This document shows positions 1 through 10,612 of a DNA stretch of 64,000 nucleotides, piece by piece. Below the pieces are notes generated by a model, which ran no database searches, was not told the DNA's origin, and saw only the letters and a program-made list of their open reading frames with translations. The first letter of the stretch is position 1. Every line of letters starts with the position of its first letter. The stretch lies in NCBI GenBank assembly GCA_025667525.1, contig CM046882.1, positions 22,766,488 through 22,830,487 on the forward strand. The letters are read 5' to 3'. The stretch comes from Glebionis coronaria. Its lineage: Eukaryota > Streptophyta > Magnoliopsida > Asterales > Asteraceae. Both the position numbers and the translations under genes were made by a program.

Positions 1-135
1 CAAATAGTTGCTACATATAAAGATTGGTTAAGAATTATACAGAGAAAAAAAAAATCCATCAAAAAAGGAAGAAAGTAACGAGAAAAAGAAGAGGAAGGGC
101 TTCTTGGGGTTCGTTCGGACACAGACACCGCGGCC

Positions 136-2477
136 ATGGCTAATTCCGGTCATTCCATTGCCGTTGATTTGCCAGCTATCCATCTTCCCGGCAAGGTCAG
201 TCATTCCTATTTGAATATGTATTTGGAATGATCACACGCAATATCATTTATTTAGATTTTCTGCAATTTGAAAAATCAGAATCTTTAACGACGATTAATG
301 CCTCCTCGAATCCTACGATCTTGATCCCGAGGGGACGTTTACCTTGTTATCCTCTAGAATGTAAAATCGTTATCTATTCAGGAACATATCATTCGGACTG
401 GCTGCGGTTCTGTGTCTGTTACTGTGTATGGAAATCAAGAAAAGCCACCATTGATTACTTATCCTGATTTAGCTCTAAACCGTAAGCAAGTCGATATCTT
501 CTATTTTATCATAGCGTTTTTTCTGATGTATGTTATAATTTGTTTGTGTACGATGGACAGACACGTCATGTTTCCAAGGACTCTTCATGGCTCCCGAGTC
601 AGCTTCCTTGATACTCCACAACTTCTGCGTTTATCACATTAGTCCACCTGGTCATGAGGTCTGTTAGTTTCTTGAGTCTCGACGTTTTGTTTCAGACTAT
701 TGACCCATACATTTTAACATAATATTCTCTTCTGGGACTCAAACATGAGTCGTTGCAGTCAGGAGCTGCATCGATTTTTACAAATGATCCCGTGCCTTCT
801 ATTGAGGAACTTAGTGATCAAATCCTTGTGGTCCTCAATCATTTTAGGTAATTTCAATAGCAAATCTTGGTTCTTGTAGTTAAGTTATCATATGGTCAAG
901 ATCTTCGAGAGTTATAGTACTTACAGGTGCTGTTTTTTGTAGACTTGGTACAGTGATGTGTATGGGAGCTATGGCGGGTGCCTACGTCCTTACACTATTT
1001 GCGGTACGTAGCAAACATAAACCATGAACTTATTTGCTCGTCATGTTTGACCCATTATGTTTTTTTGGCAGATAAAGTATAGTGAGCGAGTTAATGGTTT
1101 GATACTTATATCCCCTATATGCCGAGAACCTTCTTGGAACGAGTGGTTTTACAATAAGGTTGGTTACGTCATACACTTTTTCCACATACTTTGGAATTTT
1201 CTCGTATATGCTTTTAAGTTTTAACAGAAGTTCTGGTTTGTAGTTCATGTCGAAATTGCTCTATTACTATGGTATATCCGACTTGTTAAAGGAAATGCTG
1301 ATTCACAGATATTTTAGTAAGGTATTTTCTGATTCTCGTGGGCTAATTCATTCTTTTTCCGTCTAGTATCTTCTAATACTATATACTACATAATTATAAT
1401 CACAGTATTTCTATGGATCCGATCAGGAAGTCTGCGGTAGTCTACATATCCCGGAATCAGATGTGGTTCGAGCTTGCAAGAAGGTTAGTTTTGTGGGTCC
1501 CATTTTTATGTTTCCAAACATCAAGTGAACGGGACTAACTATCGTATGTTCGTTTTTCATCTACAGTTGTTAGACGAGCGAGATAATATTAACGTGTGGC
1601 GGTATCTACAAGCAATTCATAGGTAGGGATAAAAGTTCTTTTTGATCAATCTACTTATAAAATGGGTCGTTTAAAGTTATGTTTTATCTCTGACGGGTCA
1701 CATGGGTTGAAAAATTCCGAAGGAGGTCAAAGGGGTTCTAAGTCCTCCATACAACATGCTAAGTCGCGTTATTAGAAAAAGAAAACGTTAATTCTCATGA
1801 TATATGTTTTTCTTAATCATAGAACACAAGTTATTACATAGATTTTGGATAAATTTCCGGGTCAACCCAGGAGGTACTAAATTTACCCGTTTTGACTTGT
1901 TACCCTAACCACCCGACTCCCCCATTTTGCCACCTCTATTTTTTTGTTTGAGTTTTTATTGTTGGATAAGACGTTTTCTTAATGAATATTTTGTTGGAAT
2001 GAGTAGAAGGCGCGACATCACTGAAGAATTAGCGAGTTTAAAATGCAAAACGATTATTTTTGTTGGAGAGCTTTCTCCGTTTCTTGACGAATCCTACCAC
2101 ATGACTGCAAAATTAGGCGGAAAACGCTGTACTTTAGTCGAGGTACGTATATACATCACAAGTAAAAAGAAATTCGAATTCACTCGATGAATTAGTTGGT
2201 ACTTATAAAAATATGACCCGAATTGATGCAGGTACATGCATGTGGATCAATGGTGACAGAAGAACAACCTCATACAATGGTTATCCCCCTCGAGTTTTTT
2301 CTAAAAAGGTTTGGATTGTCTATACCATGCCAGTTGAATAATGAAAATAGCCCGAGGAGCCCAGTCAGCCCGGGTGGTGTCGATCCCGAGCTTCTCTACC
2401 CTAACAAAATGGGCCTGAAGCTTAGACCGATTAAAACACGTCTAGCTCCTCCCCAACCTCGTACCAGCAAGAGCTAG
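136..2477 (+). CDS. NDL / SF21-like protein (NDRG family, alpha/beta-hydrolase fold), 11 exons
   Basis: Exons by eye: 136-195, 382-481, 561-658, 759-847, 943-1003, 1072-1158, 1244-1321, 1427-1483, 1567-1622, 2007-2142, 2232-2477. All introns are GT-AG and the exons sum to 1068 nt (355 aa plus TAG), the usual length for plant NDL proteins. Recognisable blocks in order are [87 protein letters not shown] and the tail [11 protein letters not shown]. The start ATG sits in a good context (cggccATGgc). Family knowledge: NDRG/NDL proteins have an alpha/beta-hydrolase fold without a working catalytic triad; Arabidopsis NDL1 binds the G-protein beta subunit and affects auxin transport; sunflower SF21 is expressed in pollen and pistil. 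Exon 8 could also start in frame at 1406, but 1427 matches family length. Positions 1-135 look like 5' UTR; 2478 to about 2640 may hold the 3' UTR. Confidence 0.93.
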
Positions 2478-2639
2478 CACTTGCTTTCTTTCGTCCTACG
2501 CAAACAGATACAGAGGTAGTGAGAAATGGATCCAAACTTTGTGAGTGTTTATCATTTTTCGTTCATTTTTATGAATCTCGAACTCTGTATGTTGTAAAAT
2601 TGAAAAATATAATCATGCCTTCTTAGTTTGGGTCAGAAT

Positions 2640-2840
2640 GAGTGATTTTTTTACTAAGGCGGGTTGGATTGATGTATCAGAAGGTCTTATGTGAAACATG
2701 TTCGAATCTCGGCTTTTGCTCGCTCAGTTGGTGCCCCACTAGGCTCAGAGAGTTGCCCGGAGCTAATCTTGGTGAGGCGGACAATGACCGGACCCAAATG
2801 GCACCCAAGTCAGGGTGTTTCCGCCAGTCTACATACATTT
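2640..2840 (+). repeat. Possible tRNA-derived SINE-like fragment
   Basis: Downstream of the NDL-like gene the sequence gttcgaatctc (about 2699-2709) is a good match to a Pol III B box and is followed by GC-richer, non-coding sequence unlike its AT-rich surroundings. I cannot place an A box or target duplication, so this is only a suggestion of a SINE remnant. Confidence 0.25.
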
Positions 2841-2969
2841 AACATATAAACATAGTTCATTATTTTTAACGGAATACATACAATAGAAGTCGATCAAGAA
2901 ACAAAAAAATGAAATCACAATCTATATAGTTTAGGTTGTGTAAATTGAGCTGTCAGATCTCGGACATTT

Positions 2970-3735
2970 CTAAAACTTGGACTGCAGATTCGCGATCACA
3001 TCCTTATTCGTTTGGAAGGCCTTGGCAAGAATATCCATTGATATATCTGGTTTGGAACCAAAAACCGCATTTGCAATTGTGACGATTCCAGGATTTTGGC
3101 TGCTTAACCCTGAAACCGCACGTGCATTCGTCTTGCCAATGTTTCTTTGGAAATGTACAAGTCTCTTTGGGAAAACGAAAACATCACCCTTCTGCAAAAC
3201 CGTTGTTATAAAACGGTTTTCCGGGTTGGATGTGACGAATCCAACCTCAAGAGTGCCTTCCAAAAGTTTCAGGAGCTCAGTGGCACGAGGATGATAATGA
3301 GGTGGGTTCAGACCCCCTGGAACGTAGTCTACACGAGCCATTGAGATTCCTAAAGTGTTGAGTCCTGGCAATTCCTGCACGAAAGCTGGTGTCACCTTGG
3401 ACCCAACCGGATTTGATGTGTTTCCCATCCTGCGTAGCCCGTCAAAGTAGAAGTCATCTGCTGTAACCAAACTTGGATCTTTGCAAGCGAATCCGTTCAC
3501 CAAAACTGTAACAAAATTATAAAAGTATGTTTAGCACATTGATCCATTCGACCGTTTTTATTAAACATAACCAAATAGACCCGTTCAAGTAACGGCTAAA
3601 CTTGTCACCTCAGACTACCGTACCTTGGCTATTCATGTCAGCAACACAAAAATCTTGAAGAGGACTAGGTTCCGACGCCACTGCAGCATAGACGACGAGA
3701 GCTAGAGTTGCTAACAAGGCGAAAACGCGAGCCAT
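2970..3735 (-). CDS. Germin-like protein 1 (cupin), two exons
   Basis: Exon 1 is 3624-3735 and exon 2 is 2970-3505, joined by a phase-1 GT-AG intron; 215 aa. Residues 1-20 form a hydrophobic signal peptide ([15 protein letters not shown]), followed by [10 protein letters not shown]. Germin box 1 is [10 protein letters not shown] (two His and a Glu ligand) and box 2 is [15 protein letters not shown] (the fourth ligand His), so the metal site is complete. The two N-terminal Cys (DFC and ACKDP) can form the family disulfide, and NTS is an N-glycosylation sequon. GLPs are secreted, form oligomers in the cell wall and in some cases have oxalate oxidase or superoxide dismutase activity; which applies here cannot be told. 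It is the most separated member of a four-gene cluster on the same strand. Confidence 0.93.
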
Positions 3736-3773
3736 TGGGTTAAACTTTGTAGGAAAAAGGTGAGAAATAAGCC

Positions 3774-3788
3774 TGCTTATATAGTGAA
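3774..3788 (-). promoter_or_regulatory. TATA region of GLP1
   Basis: On the minus strand this reads TTCACTATATAAGCA, a strong TATA box about 39 nt before the ATG of GLP1. The identical 15-mer occurs before GLP2 (22517-22531), which points to a shared ancestral core promoter. Confidence 0.65.
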
Positions 3789-3799
3789 TAGAAAACACA

Positions 3800-5035
3800 G
3801 CTTTTTTGAATTAGTCCTGTAAGAAAACATTTGAAACAGTCAATTTACATAAAATTATGATTAGGTAAATGTCAAAAAACAAAATATTAATTTAAATGTT
3901 TGTTAATGTTTTTTTTTTTTTTTTTTTAATATAATTTTACTAGGTAGTAGTTACTGACATAATTCATGAGTTAATCTAAGATTTGGTCTTTAGACATGCA
4001 CATAGTCCATGCATGTATACAAACACGGAACCAGAACTCAAAACGATCATGTACACTTAAAATAAACTAAACAGAATTAAAAACACAACTTTAAACACCA
4101 GGTGCGTTTAATAAAAACCTAACAAAAATTTAAGTTTTTTTTAACAAACTTAACACTATATAATAAAAATTCATGTGGGTCCTGGGACCCCAATACACCC
4201 TCTGATCCTGTTTTATATATATACACGAGAAATGATTGACATGACTAATAACATGGTTAATTATATACTTTATATTACATGTTAATAATTTATTAGTTTA
4301 TGAATAAGTGAGTTCCTGTATTTCAATCAAAAAGTTGCTTACACGTCATATTTATATAAAATTAAACATGTTTTTAGTCATCACGTCATATTTATCAAAA
4401 AGTTGCTTACACGTCATATTTATAAAATCCACATCTTGCATATGCACGAATTAATTGACAATGTCAAGGTTTGCTAAAGAAATTAGGGCCTGTTTGTTTG
4501 GGAACTTTTGGAATTTGAGTAATGGAATTATATAAGTAATACTTGTTTGGTTTGAGGGTATGTCTTTTATACCAGTATTTGATATCACATTCTATGATGT
4601 TTTATAAATCCGAATATAAAATTTTACTTTTCTGACAATATGCGTTAAATGTGGGTGGGTAATACAATATGTTTTTATATTATAATTATTTTTTGACAAA
4701 ATTTAGTACAATATTACTAATTTTTATCTTCATATATAAAGTGAACAATTTTTAGCACAACTGAATTTCAAATTTAAAAATGTGTTTGGTTGGTGTTTAT
4801 AGAAAAAATAAGGGAGTGATTGTCGATATGAGTATGCGAAGTGAATATTTATTCAAATATATTGTTTTTTCTTATAGTAGCGATGGGCCTATCTCTTGAA
4901 GGCAAGGTTACAAAATTATGAATTGATAGTGGGGCGGTCTATTCACTATAGCTTGCAATCGGTTTAAGTGAGATTTGTTGGTAATTCAATCAAATTGACA
5001 CATAAAAGAAGCTTGAAACCTTTTTTAGGAGGATA
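3800..5035. other. AT-rich intergenic DNA upstream of GLP1
   Basis: No gene is visible. The stretch contains a T-run near 3909-3928, a palindromic RY-type motif CATGCATG at 4008-4015 (about 270 bp before the GLP1 start), and a direct duplication of agttgcttacacgtcatatt near 4333 and 4400. The segment from about 4490 (gggcctgtttgtttggg) resembles the start of a small DNA element, but I found no matching end. Confidence 0.5.
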
Positions 5036-5044
5036 AAAAATGTA

Positions 5045-6493
5045 GACAAAATTACATGGATAGTCTTTGTGGTTTGTCTAAAATCGTCTCTCGACATTTA
5101 AAGTTGCATGGTTGGTCCCTAACTTCAAAAAGAATAACACTCATGGTCCCTTATTTTAACTGGTGTTAAGTCAACTCCGTTGGCATTTGCACAATAAGTC
5201 CTTTTTGTAACCAATCGTTGCATCATCCATCCTTTTTAAAAAGAAATTAATTTTTTAACTTTAAATACTTTAAAAAGGGTTAAAAAATTAAAATTTATTT
5301 TTTTAAAAAGCATAATATTTAACACTTTCTGAAAAAACATAAAACATTAATTTAATTTTTTTTTTTTTGAAAAAACATAAAAAAAATTTAAAACATAAAA
5401 GTTTAAAATTTTTATTTTATTTTCGAAAAATAAAGTTTAACTTTTTTCGAAATGAAATGAAAAAAAATAAAAAATTTTAACTATATTTTTAAACTTTTTT
5501 CGAAAATAAAATCATTTGTTTTATGTCTTCGTAACTTAATTTTTTTTATTAAAACTTATTTTTTTTAAATATTTTTTATTAAATGAAACTTATTCTAACA
5601 ATTTAAAAATTCAATAAAATAAAAAAAAGTTATTTTCTTTCAAATAAAAGTAGATTTTCTTTCTAAATAAATTCTTTTTTTTTTCTTAAAATTAAATATA
5701 TTTTTTTGAAAAAGTTATAAAAAGTTTGAAAAGAAATATATACAAATATATATTCGAAAACAAAAATATTTTTATTTTGTATTTTTATATTTTTATATTA
5801 TTTAATAAATAAATATAAAATTAAAATAATTTTTCTAAATAGGTAGATATATATATATATATATTCAAAAAATTTAACTATTTCAAAAGAATAATTTACC
5901 TTTTTGGAAAAAATTAATTTATTTCAAAAGAAAAAATCTACTTTTATTCGAAAGAAAATATTTTTTTTGATTTTCTGGAAATTTTAAAATGTTTCGAAGA
6001 CATAAACAAATTGTTTTATTAAAAAGTTAAAAAATATATTAAAAAAAGTTTATTGTTTTTATTTTCATTTCGAAAAAGGTTAAACTTTTTTTTCGAAAAT
6101 AAAATACAAATTTTTAAACTGTTATGTTTTAAAAATAATTAATTTTATATTTTTTTTAAATTTTATGTTTACTAAAATTAATTTTATATGTTTTTTCGAA
6201 TAAAGTTAAACTTTTATGTTTTTTGAAAAATAAATTTTTTATTTTTTTATCCCTTTTAAAAATATTTAAAGTTAAAAGAATTAATTTCTTTCGAAAAGGA
6301 TGGATGATGCAACAAATGGTAACGAAAAGGACTTATTGTGCAAATACAAACGGAGTTTACTTAACACTAGTTAAGATAAGGACCAAGAGTGTTATTATTT
6401 TCGAAGTTAGGGACCAGCCATGCAACTTTGAAAGTCGAGGGATGAAAGTTGTAATTTTGAACAAACCACATGGACCATCCATGTAATTTAGTC
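5045..6493. mobile_element. Mutator-like foldback element (non-autonomous), 1.45 kb
   Basis: The two ends are long inverted repeats of roughly 200 bp: the left end starts gacaaaattacatgg and the right end closes ccatgtaatttagtc. The element is flanked by a perfect 9-bp direct repeat, aaaaatgta (5036-5044 and 6494-6502), the duplication size of the Mutator superfamily. The interior (about 5280-6260) is extremely AT-rich with no gene. Open frames inside are incidental. Confidence 0.85.
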
Positions 6494-6540
6494 AAAAATG
6501 TAACTTATTGGTTTTGGAAAGGCAAAATCGTTAAATAATA

Positions 6541-6776
6541 CTCCATCCGTCTCTAAATAAATATTCACTTTTGATTTTTAGAGTCAAAAATTTTCTGACC
6601 TTAAATTATTTTGTTTGTGTTATGTATAACTTAATGAAAACTATATCTTAAAATCCAATCAATTCATGTATGTTGCATTACGTATTACATAACACAAACA
6701 AAATAAATTAAAGTTAAAGTTGTAGAAAATTGACTTCAAAAATTAACGTTGGACATTTATTTATGGACAGAGGGAT
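6541..6776. mobile_element. Stowaway-type MITE (Tc1/Mariner), 236 bp
   Basis: The left end ctccatccgtctctaaataa and the inverted right end atccctctgtccataaataa are the classic Stowaway terminus, and TA dinucleotides flank both sides (6539-6540 and 6777-6778). There is no coding capacity. Confidence 0.9.
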
Positions 6777-6779
6777 TAA

Positions 6780-7079
6780 TTTTTTACACTTATTTACACT
6801 AAGGACAAAAAGTTTTGGAGAGACAATGACCCACCCTTGCCCCTAAGAAGCTTCGTCTATGGATTGGCATTTCATGCAAGTTTTTCGTATCTTCTAACGA
6901 GTATTCTTTTTGAAAACGACATATTATATATAACAAAACCAAAAAAAATCCAAGCCAAACATACCTTAACTAAGCTTTACACGCAGAAAACAAAGACAAG
7001 AAATGGGACACCCAACGAGATACCTGGGATGGACCAAACAACCTATACTACGAACTTTTAATTAACAAATAACAGACAG
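6780..7079. other. Spacer between the MITE and the LINE 3' region
   Basis: No gene is seen. It may hold the 3' untranslated part of the adjacent LINE, but I could not find a clear poly(A) tail (a T-run on this strand) to mark the LINE end. Confidence 0.4.
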
Positions 7080-7886
7080 CGAACACAACCTTGTTAGACA
7101 ACACCAACAATAACAAATACAGCTCAATCACTCCTCCACTTATACGACCTCTAAACATGAATCAACAAGGAACAAAATAGCCGCATGAATCACGCCCCCG
7201 ACTCTAAATTCTTGAAGCAATATAGAGGATTGAAAACCAACAACTGCCAAGACACCGCACCTCTCTTAGATATCCTAGAAATCTACTCATAACACTTTAG
7301 TTGAATCTCCTGAAAAATCTTATTAGCGCTATGGACTTTTGCTTTAAACACCCGCTCGTTACGAAACTGCCATAACAAATAACACGTAATCCAGACAGTA
7401 GCTTGCCACATTAAATTAATTTGACTCGGAAAAAGCGCACCACCCGCATGGTCCAAAATTTATTTTGTCGTGAATGCGTTAACAGGACCTAATTTCCACC
7501 AATTAATACTTTGCTCCACACACTAAATGCCATGTTACAAAAAACAAACACGTGGTCAATGGATTCGACTCCATCGTCACAATGCAGACAAAGGAGATAA
7601 TCGAGATCAATGTCTCTCTTATCTAACTCGACCCGAACCAGAAGCCTCCCCAATACCACTCTCCACACGAACACATTTACTTTATTTGGCACTAACTTGT
7701 TCCATTTAGTTTCTTGCTCCAACCCGCCAAGAGACAAACATTTATCATCAATTCTGTCTGATAATTTTTTCACCGAGAACTTCCCTTCGTCACTAAGGTT
7801 CCATCTCCATGTATCCCTACAATCACAAGACAAAGAAACCCCAGACAATAAATTTTGTAGCTCCTCGAACTCACCGATAGCCCTAC
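7080..7886 (-). pseudogene. LINE ORF2 C-terminal part (zinc-binding reverse transcriptase domain)
   Basis: On the minus strand 7489-7848 encodes the zf-RVT module found after the RT of plant L1 LINEs: WRWNLSDEGKFSVKKL, then WNKLVPNKVNVFVWRV, and the Cys/His part LCLHCDDGVESIDHVFVFC. Further downstream (about 7300-7420) the minus strand still reads as the usual C-terminal tail (WQATVW, LWQFRNERVFKAK). Stops and frame changes show decay. The reading continues across the inserted LTR at 7887-10612 into 10613 onward. Confidence 0.8.
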
Positions 7887-10612
7887 TGTGACAACCCTAG
7901 GTTTTGGGTTTGTCACTTGGTCTTACTTTTAGGTTATTTTATGTGTGCTTACTTGAATTGTGTGTTTACGTGTTTATTTTGTGTGAACGAGGTTGGTGTG
8001 GTTATCGTTTATGAGTATAGAGTACTCATAAGTAAATCGAGGAACGGTTATTTCATGTTCATGAGCTCACAAGTGGTGACTATGAAATGAAAATGGTGAT
8101 ATTGTGGTGTTCACGTATACGTATAAGTATTATAGTAGTAGTATTTTTTTAGGATTTACGGTTTAGCATTTAGAGGTCTCGGGTGAGGTAATTATCCATA
8201 TGAATATTTTTCGGGATGGTTTTAAGTCATTTAGGACTTAGTTATAAAGTTTATTTCAAAATTTGAGATTTTTTATAAAAGTGTATATTTTACGTCTTTT
8301 ACGGTAAAACGCGTAAAAACTGACTAGTTTTACGGTTTTGGGGTTTTGGAGGCTTTAAGAGCTGAAATAAATTAAGGAAAATTAAGGTAATATTATTAAT
8401 ACATATATTAATAATAAAAAGAGAAAAAAAACGAAAATTAAGGGGGTGTTAGTCGGTTTGGAAAAAAAGAAAAGAAGGAAAAAAAAAAGGAAAAAGGAAA
8501 GTTGGGTTTGGGTTGGACAAGGATTCACCCACACCCTATATATTATATTATTTACTACCAAAAGAACATAATTAAATCCCTGGAGATTAATGGTCGACGG
8601 TTTTTGGGAGAGTTTTTAGGGTTTCATAGTTTTTTTCTTCTTCCATTAATTTAAAGGTAAAACCTTCAAATCCCTTTTTAATTAAACTGTTTTTATGTTT
8701 ATTTAATCATCTATTGATGGATTAGGGTTAGGGTTTAATATAAAAACAGTAAATTAATGTTGTATTAATCATAATATGATGATCACATAAATTAGGGCTT
8801 GTAATTAGAGGGATTAGGGTTAATTAATGAGGTTGATTTTGTTAAACCCGTTTTTAAAAACTGGGCAGAATTTTGGGTCATTGTTTTGATCATATAGGGA
8901 GCTCTACAAACTTTTATCTTACGATCCACATACCCCTGAAAAGGTATTTGAAGTGGCTTTCCAATGCAAGAAACTAGAACTAAATTTGAGGTCGGGAAGT
9001 GGGTCAAAAATAGGTTACAACTGTCGCAGGTCAAAACAGTTTTAAATTCAGCCTGTTTTCTTTTTAAGTTTTGGGTTGTTTGGGGTACTTAGGGTTGCAT
9101 TGGGATCTTCTCACGAACATGAGAGATGGTTTATATATTGTAATAAGGATCTGCACTTGGGCTAAGATTTTGGTTTAGGGTAAGACCCTCTAATAGTAAT
9201 GAACTTTTCATACGTTTAAAATCAGGAAAACTGGAATAACAAAAGTATATATATATATATATATCAGGGCCTTAACAGTAGCTTTAAGGTTAGGGCAAGT
9301 GGGAGGTGTTAGCCAACATATTTAAGGGTATGAATATTCCTTTTACAGAAACCATGGGTATGTTTAAGTGGACGTGTGACTTAAAGTTTTGAGACCTAAA
9401 ACTGAGACTGTTTTGTGTAAAATTGTGAATGGGATAGCTATTAAACTTAACCAAGTTAAGGACTTGTTAGGGAAGGGTAATGGGGTGTTTAGAGTTATAA
9501 ATGGGGTATTTATATGAGAGGAGGTTAGATGTCCATCATAGGTTGATGAACCATTTTAGAGGTTGGTTCATGTATTGATTTATGTGTTTTTGGATTATTA
9601 GCTTGGGGCTAGAGCAAGGACTTTGGAGAAGCAATCAGGTGAGTTCATAGTCCCATTTTACTACGTTTTTAAATATTTTTTTCCAGTATGGGATGGAGAT
9701 GACACTTGAAATGTTCTTTAACATGATTTAGTACTATGTTTTAAAATGTGTGGACATAAATGTGTTATTGTGTGACTTGCGTGCTTATGTGTTCTCATAT
9801 GTGCTTTGGTACGTGTTCTGCTATGTGAATCTTGTTTGGATTGTGATTGGCTTTGGTACATAGATGTATGGGCGTCTATGGGACCAGTTGTGATGTGTGT
9901 GGAGCGTGGGGCACGATCCGTCCTGAGTACTTGTGCATCGTCTCTTCGGAGGCAAGATATATCGACGGGGATATAGTTCATCTTCCACAGGTGGTGTGGG
10001 AAAGATCCGGATAGTGTGGTGTGTGTTCTTGTGCGTGTGACGGGATACTTCTTGATTGTTATAATGTGCTTTGTGAATTGTAGATGTGATTGGTACTTGG
10101 CTTGAGTTTTGTTGTGGATGCATGTAGCATGATTATCACATTATGGTCCATTACTATAAATTGTTTTTCTTCAACTTATTTACAGCGGATGTCGAGGTTT
10201 CTTATGATGTTCTAGATAACTTAAACCTATGTTCTCACCAACTTTATGTTGACAGATTTTAGTGTCATTTTCAGGTGAGGTAGTTGTGCAAGATGATGTT
10301 AGAAGTGGCTAGAGTATAGAGGCTGCTAGGATTTCATTCGGAGGAATCCCTTTCCTCTTAGATTTTATTTTGTGTTTGATTAAGTGAACGTTGTGGTACT
10401 TATATGTTTGATGTTTGTTTATTTGTATGTCTTTGGTAAGAGGTAGGCCTGTTACCTACTTACCTAGACGCCTGCATTGTTGAGATATTGTCACGACATT
10501 TGTGTCGCCATCTATGATATTTCAATTTCATTTAGTTCTCTCTATAGACACGCTGTTGTTGTGATGATATCCATACGTCGCGCCCCATATTCCGCCATGG
10601 TGGGGTGTGACA
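7887..10612. mobile_element. Solo LTR, 2.7 kb, inserted in the LINE
   Basis: The unit begins TGTGACAACCC and ends GGGGTGTGACA, so the ends are inverted and obey the TG...CA rule. It is flanked by a perfect 5-bp duplication CCTAC (7882-7886 and 10613-10617). Removing it brings the two halves of the LINE zinc-binding/linker region next to each other. There is no gag or pol inside, as expected for a solo LTR formed by LTR-LTR recombination. The length and TGTGACA termini suggest a Ty3/Gypsy family, by inference. A (TA)n tract lies at about 9246-9264. Confidence 0.87.

Noticed and set aside
228..642. Short plus-strand open frames within the NDL-like gene
   Set aside because: They combine intron sequence with exons 2 and 3 in part; the spliced model explains the coding parts.
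1030..1248. 72-codon minus-strand frame
   Set aside because: Antisense shadow of NDL exon 6 and intron; no family resemblance.
9718..10123. Two minus-strand frames in the solo LTR
   Set aside because: Low-complexity His/Thr-rich translations of LTR DNA; no pol or host motifs.
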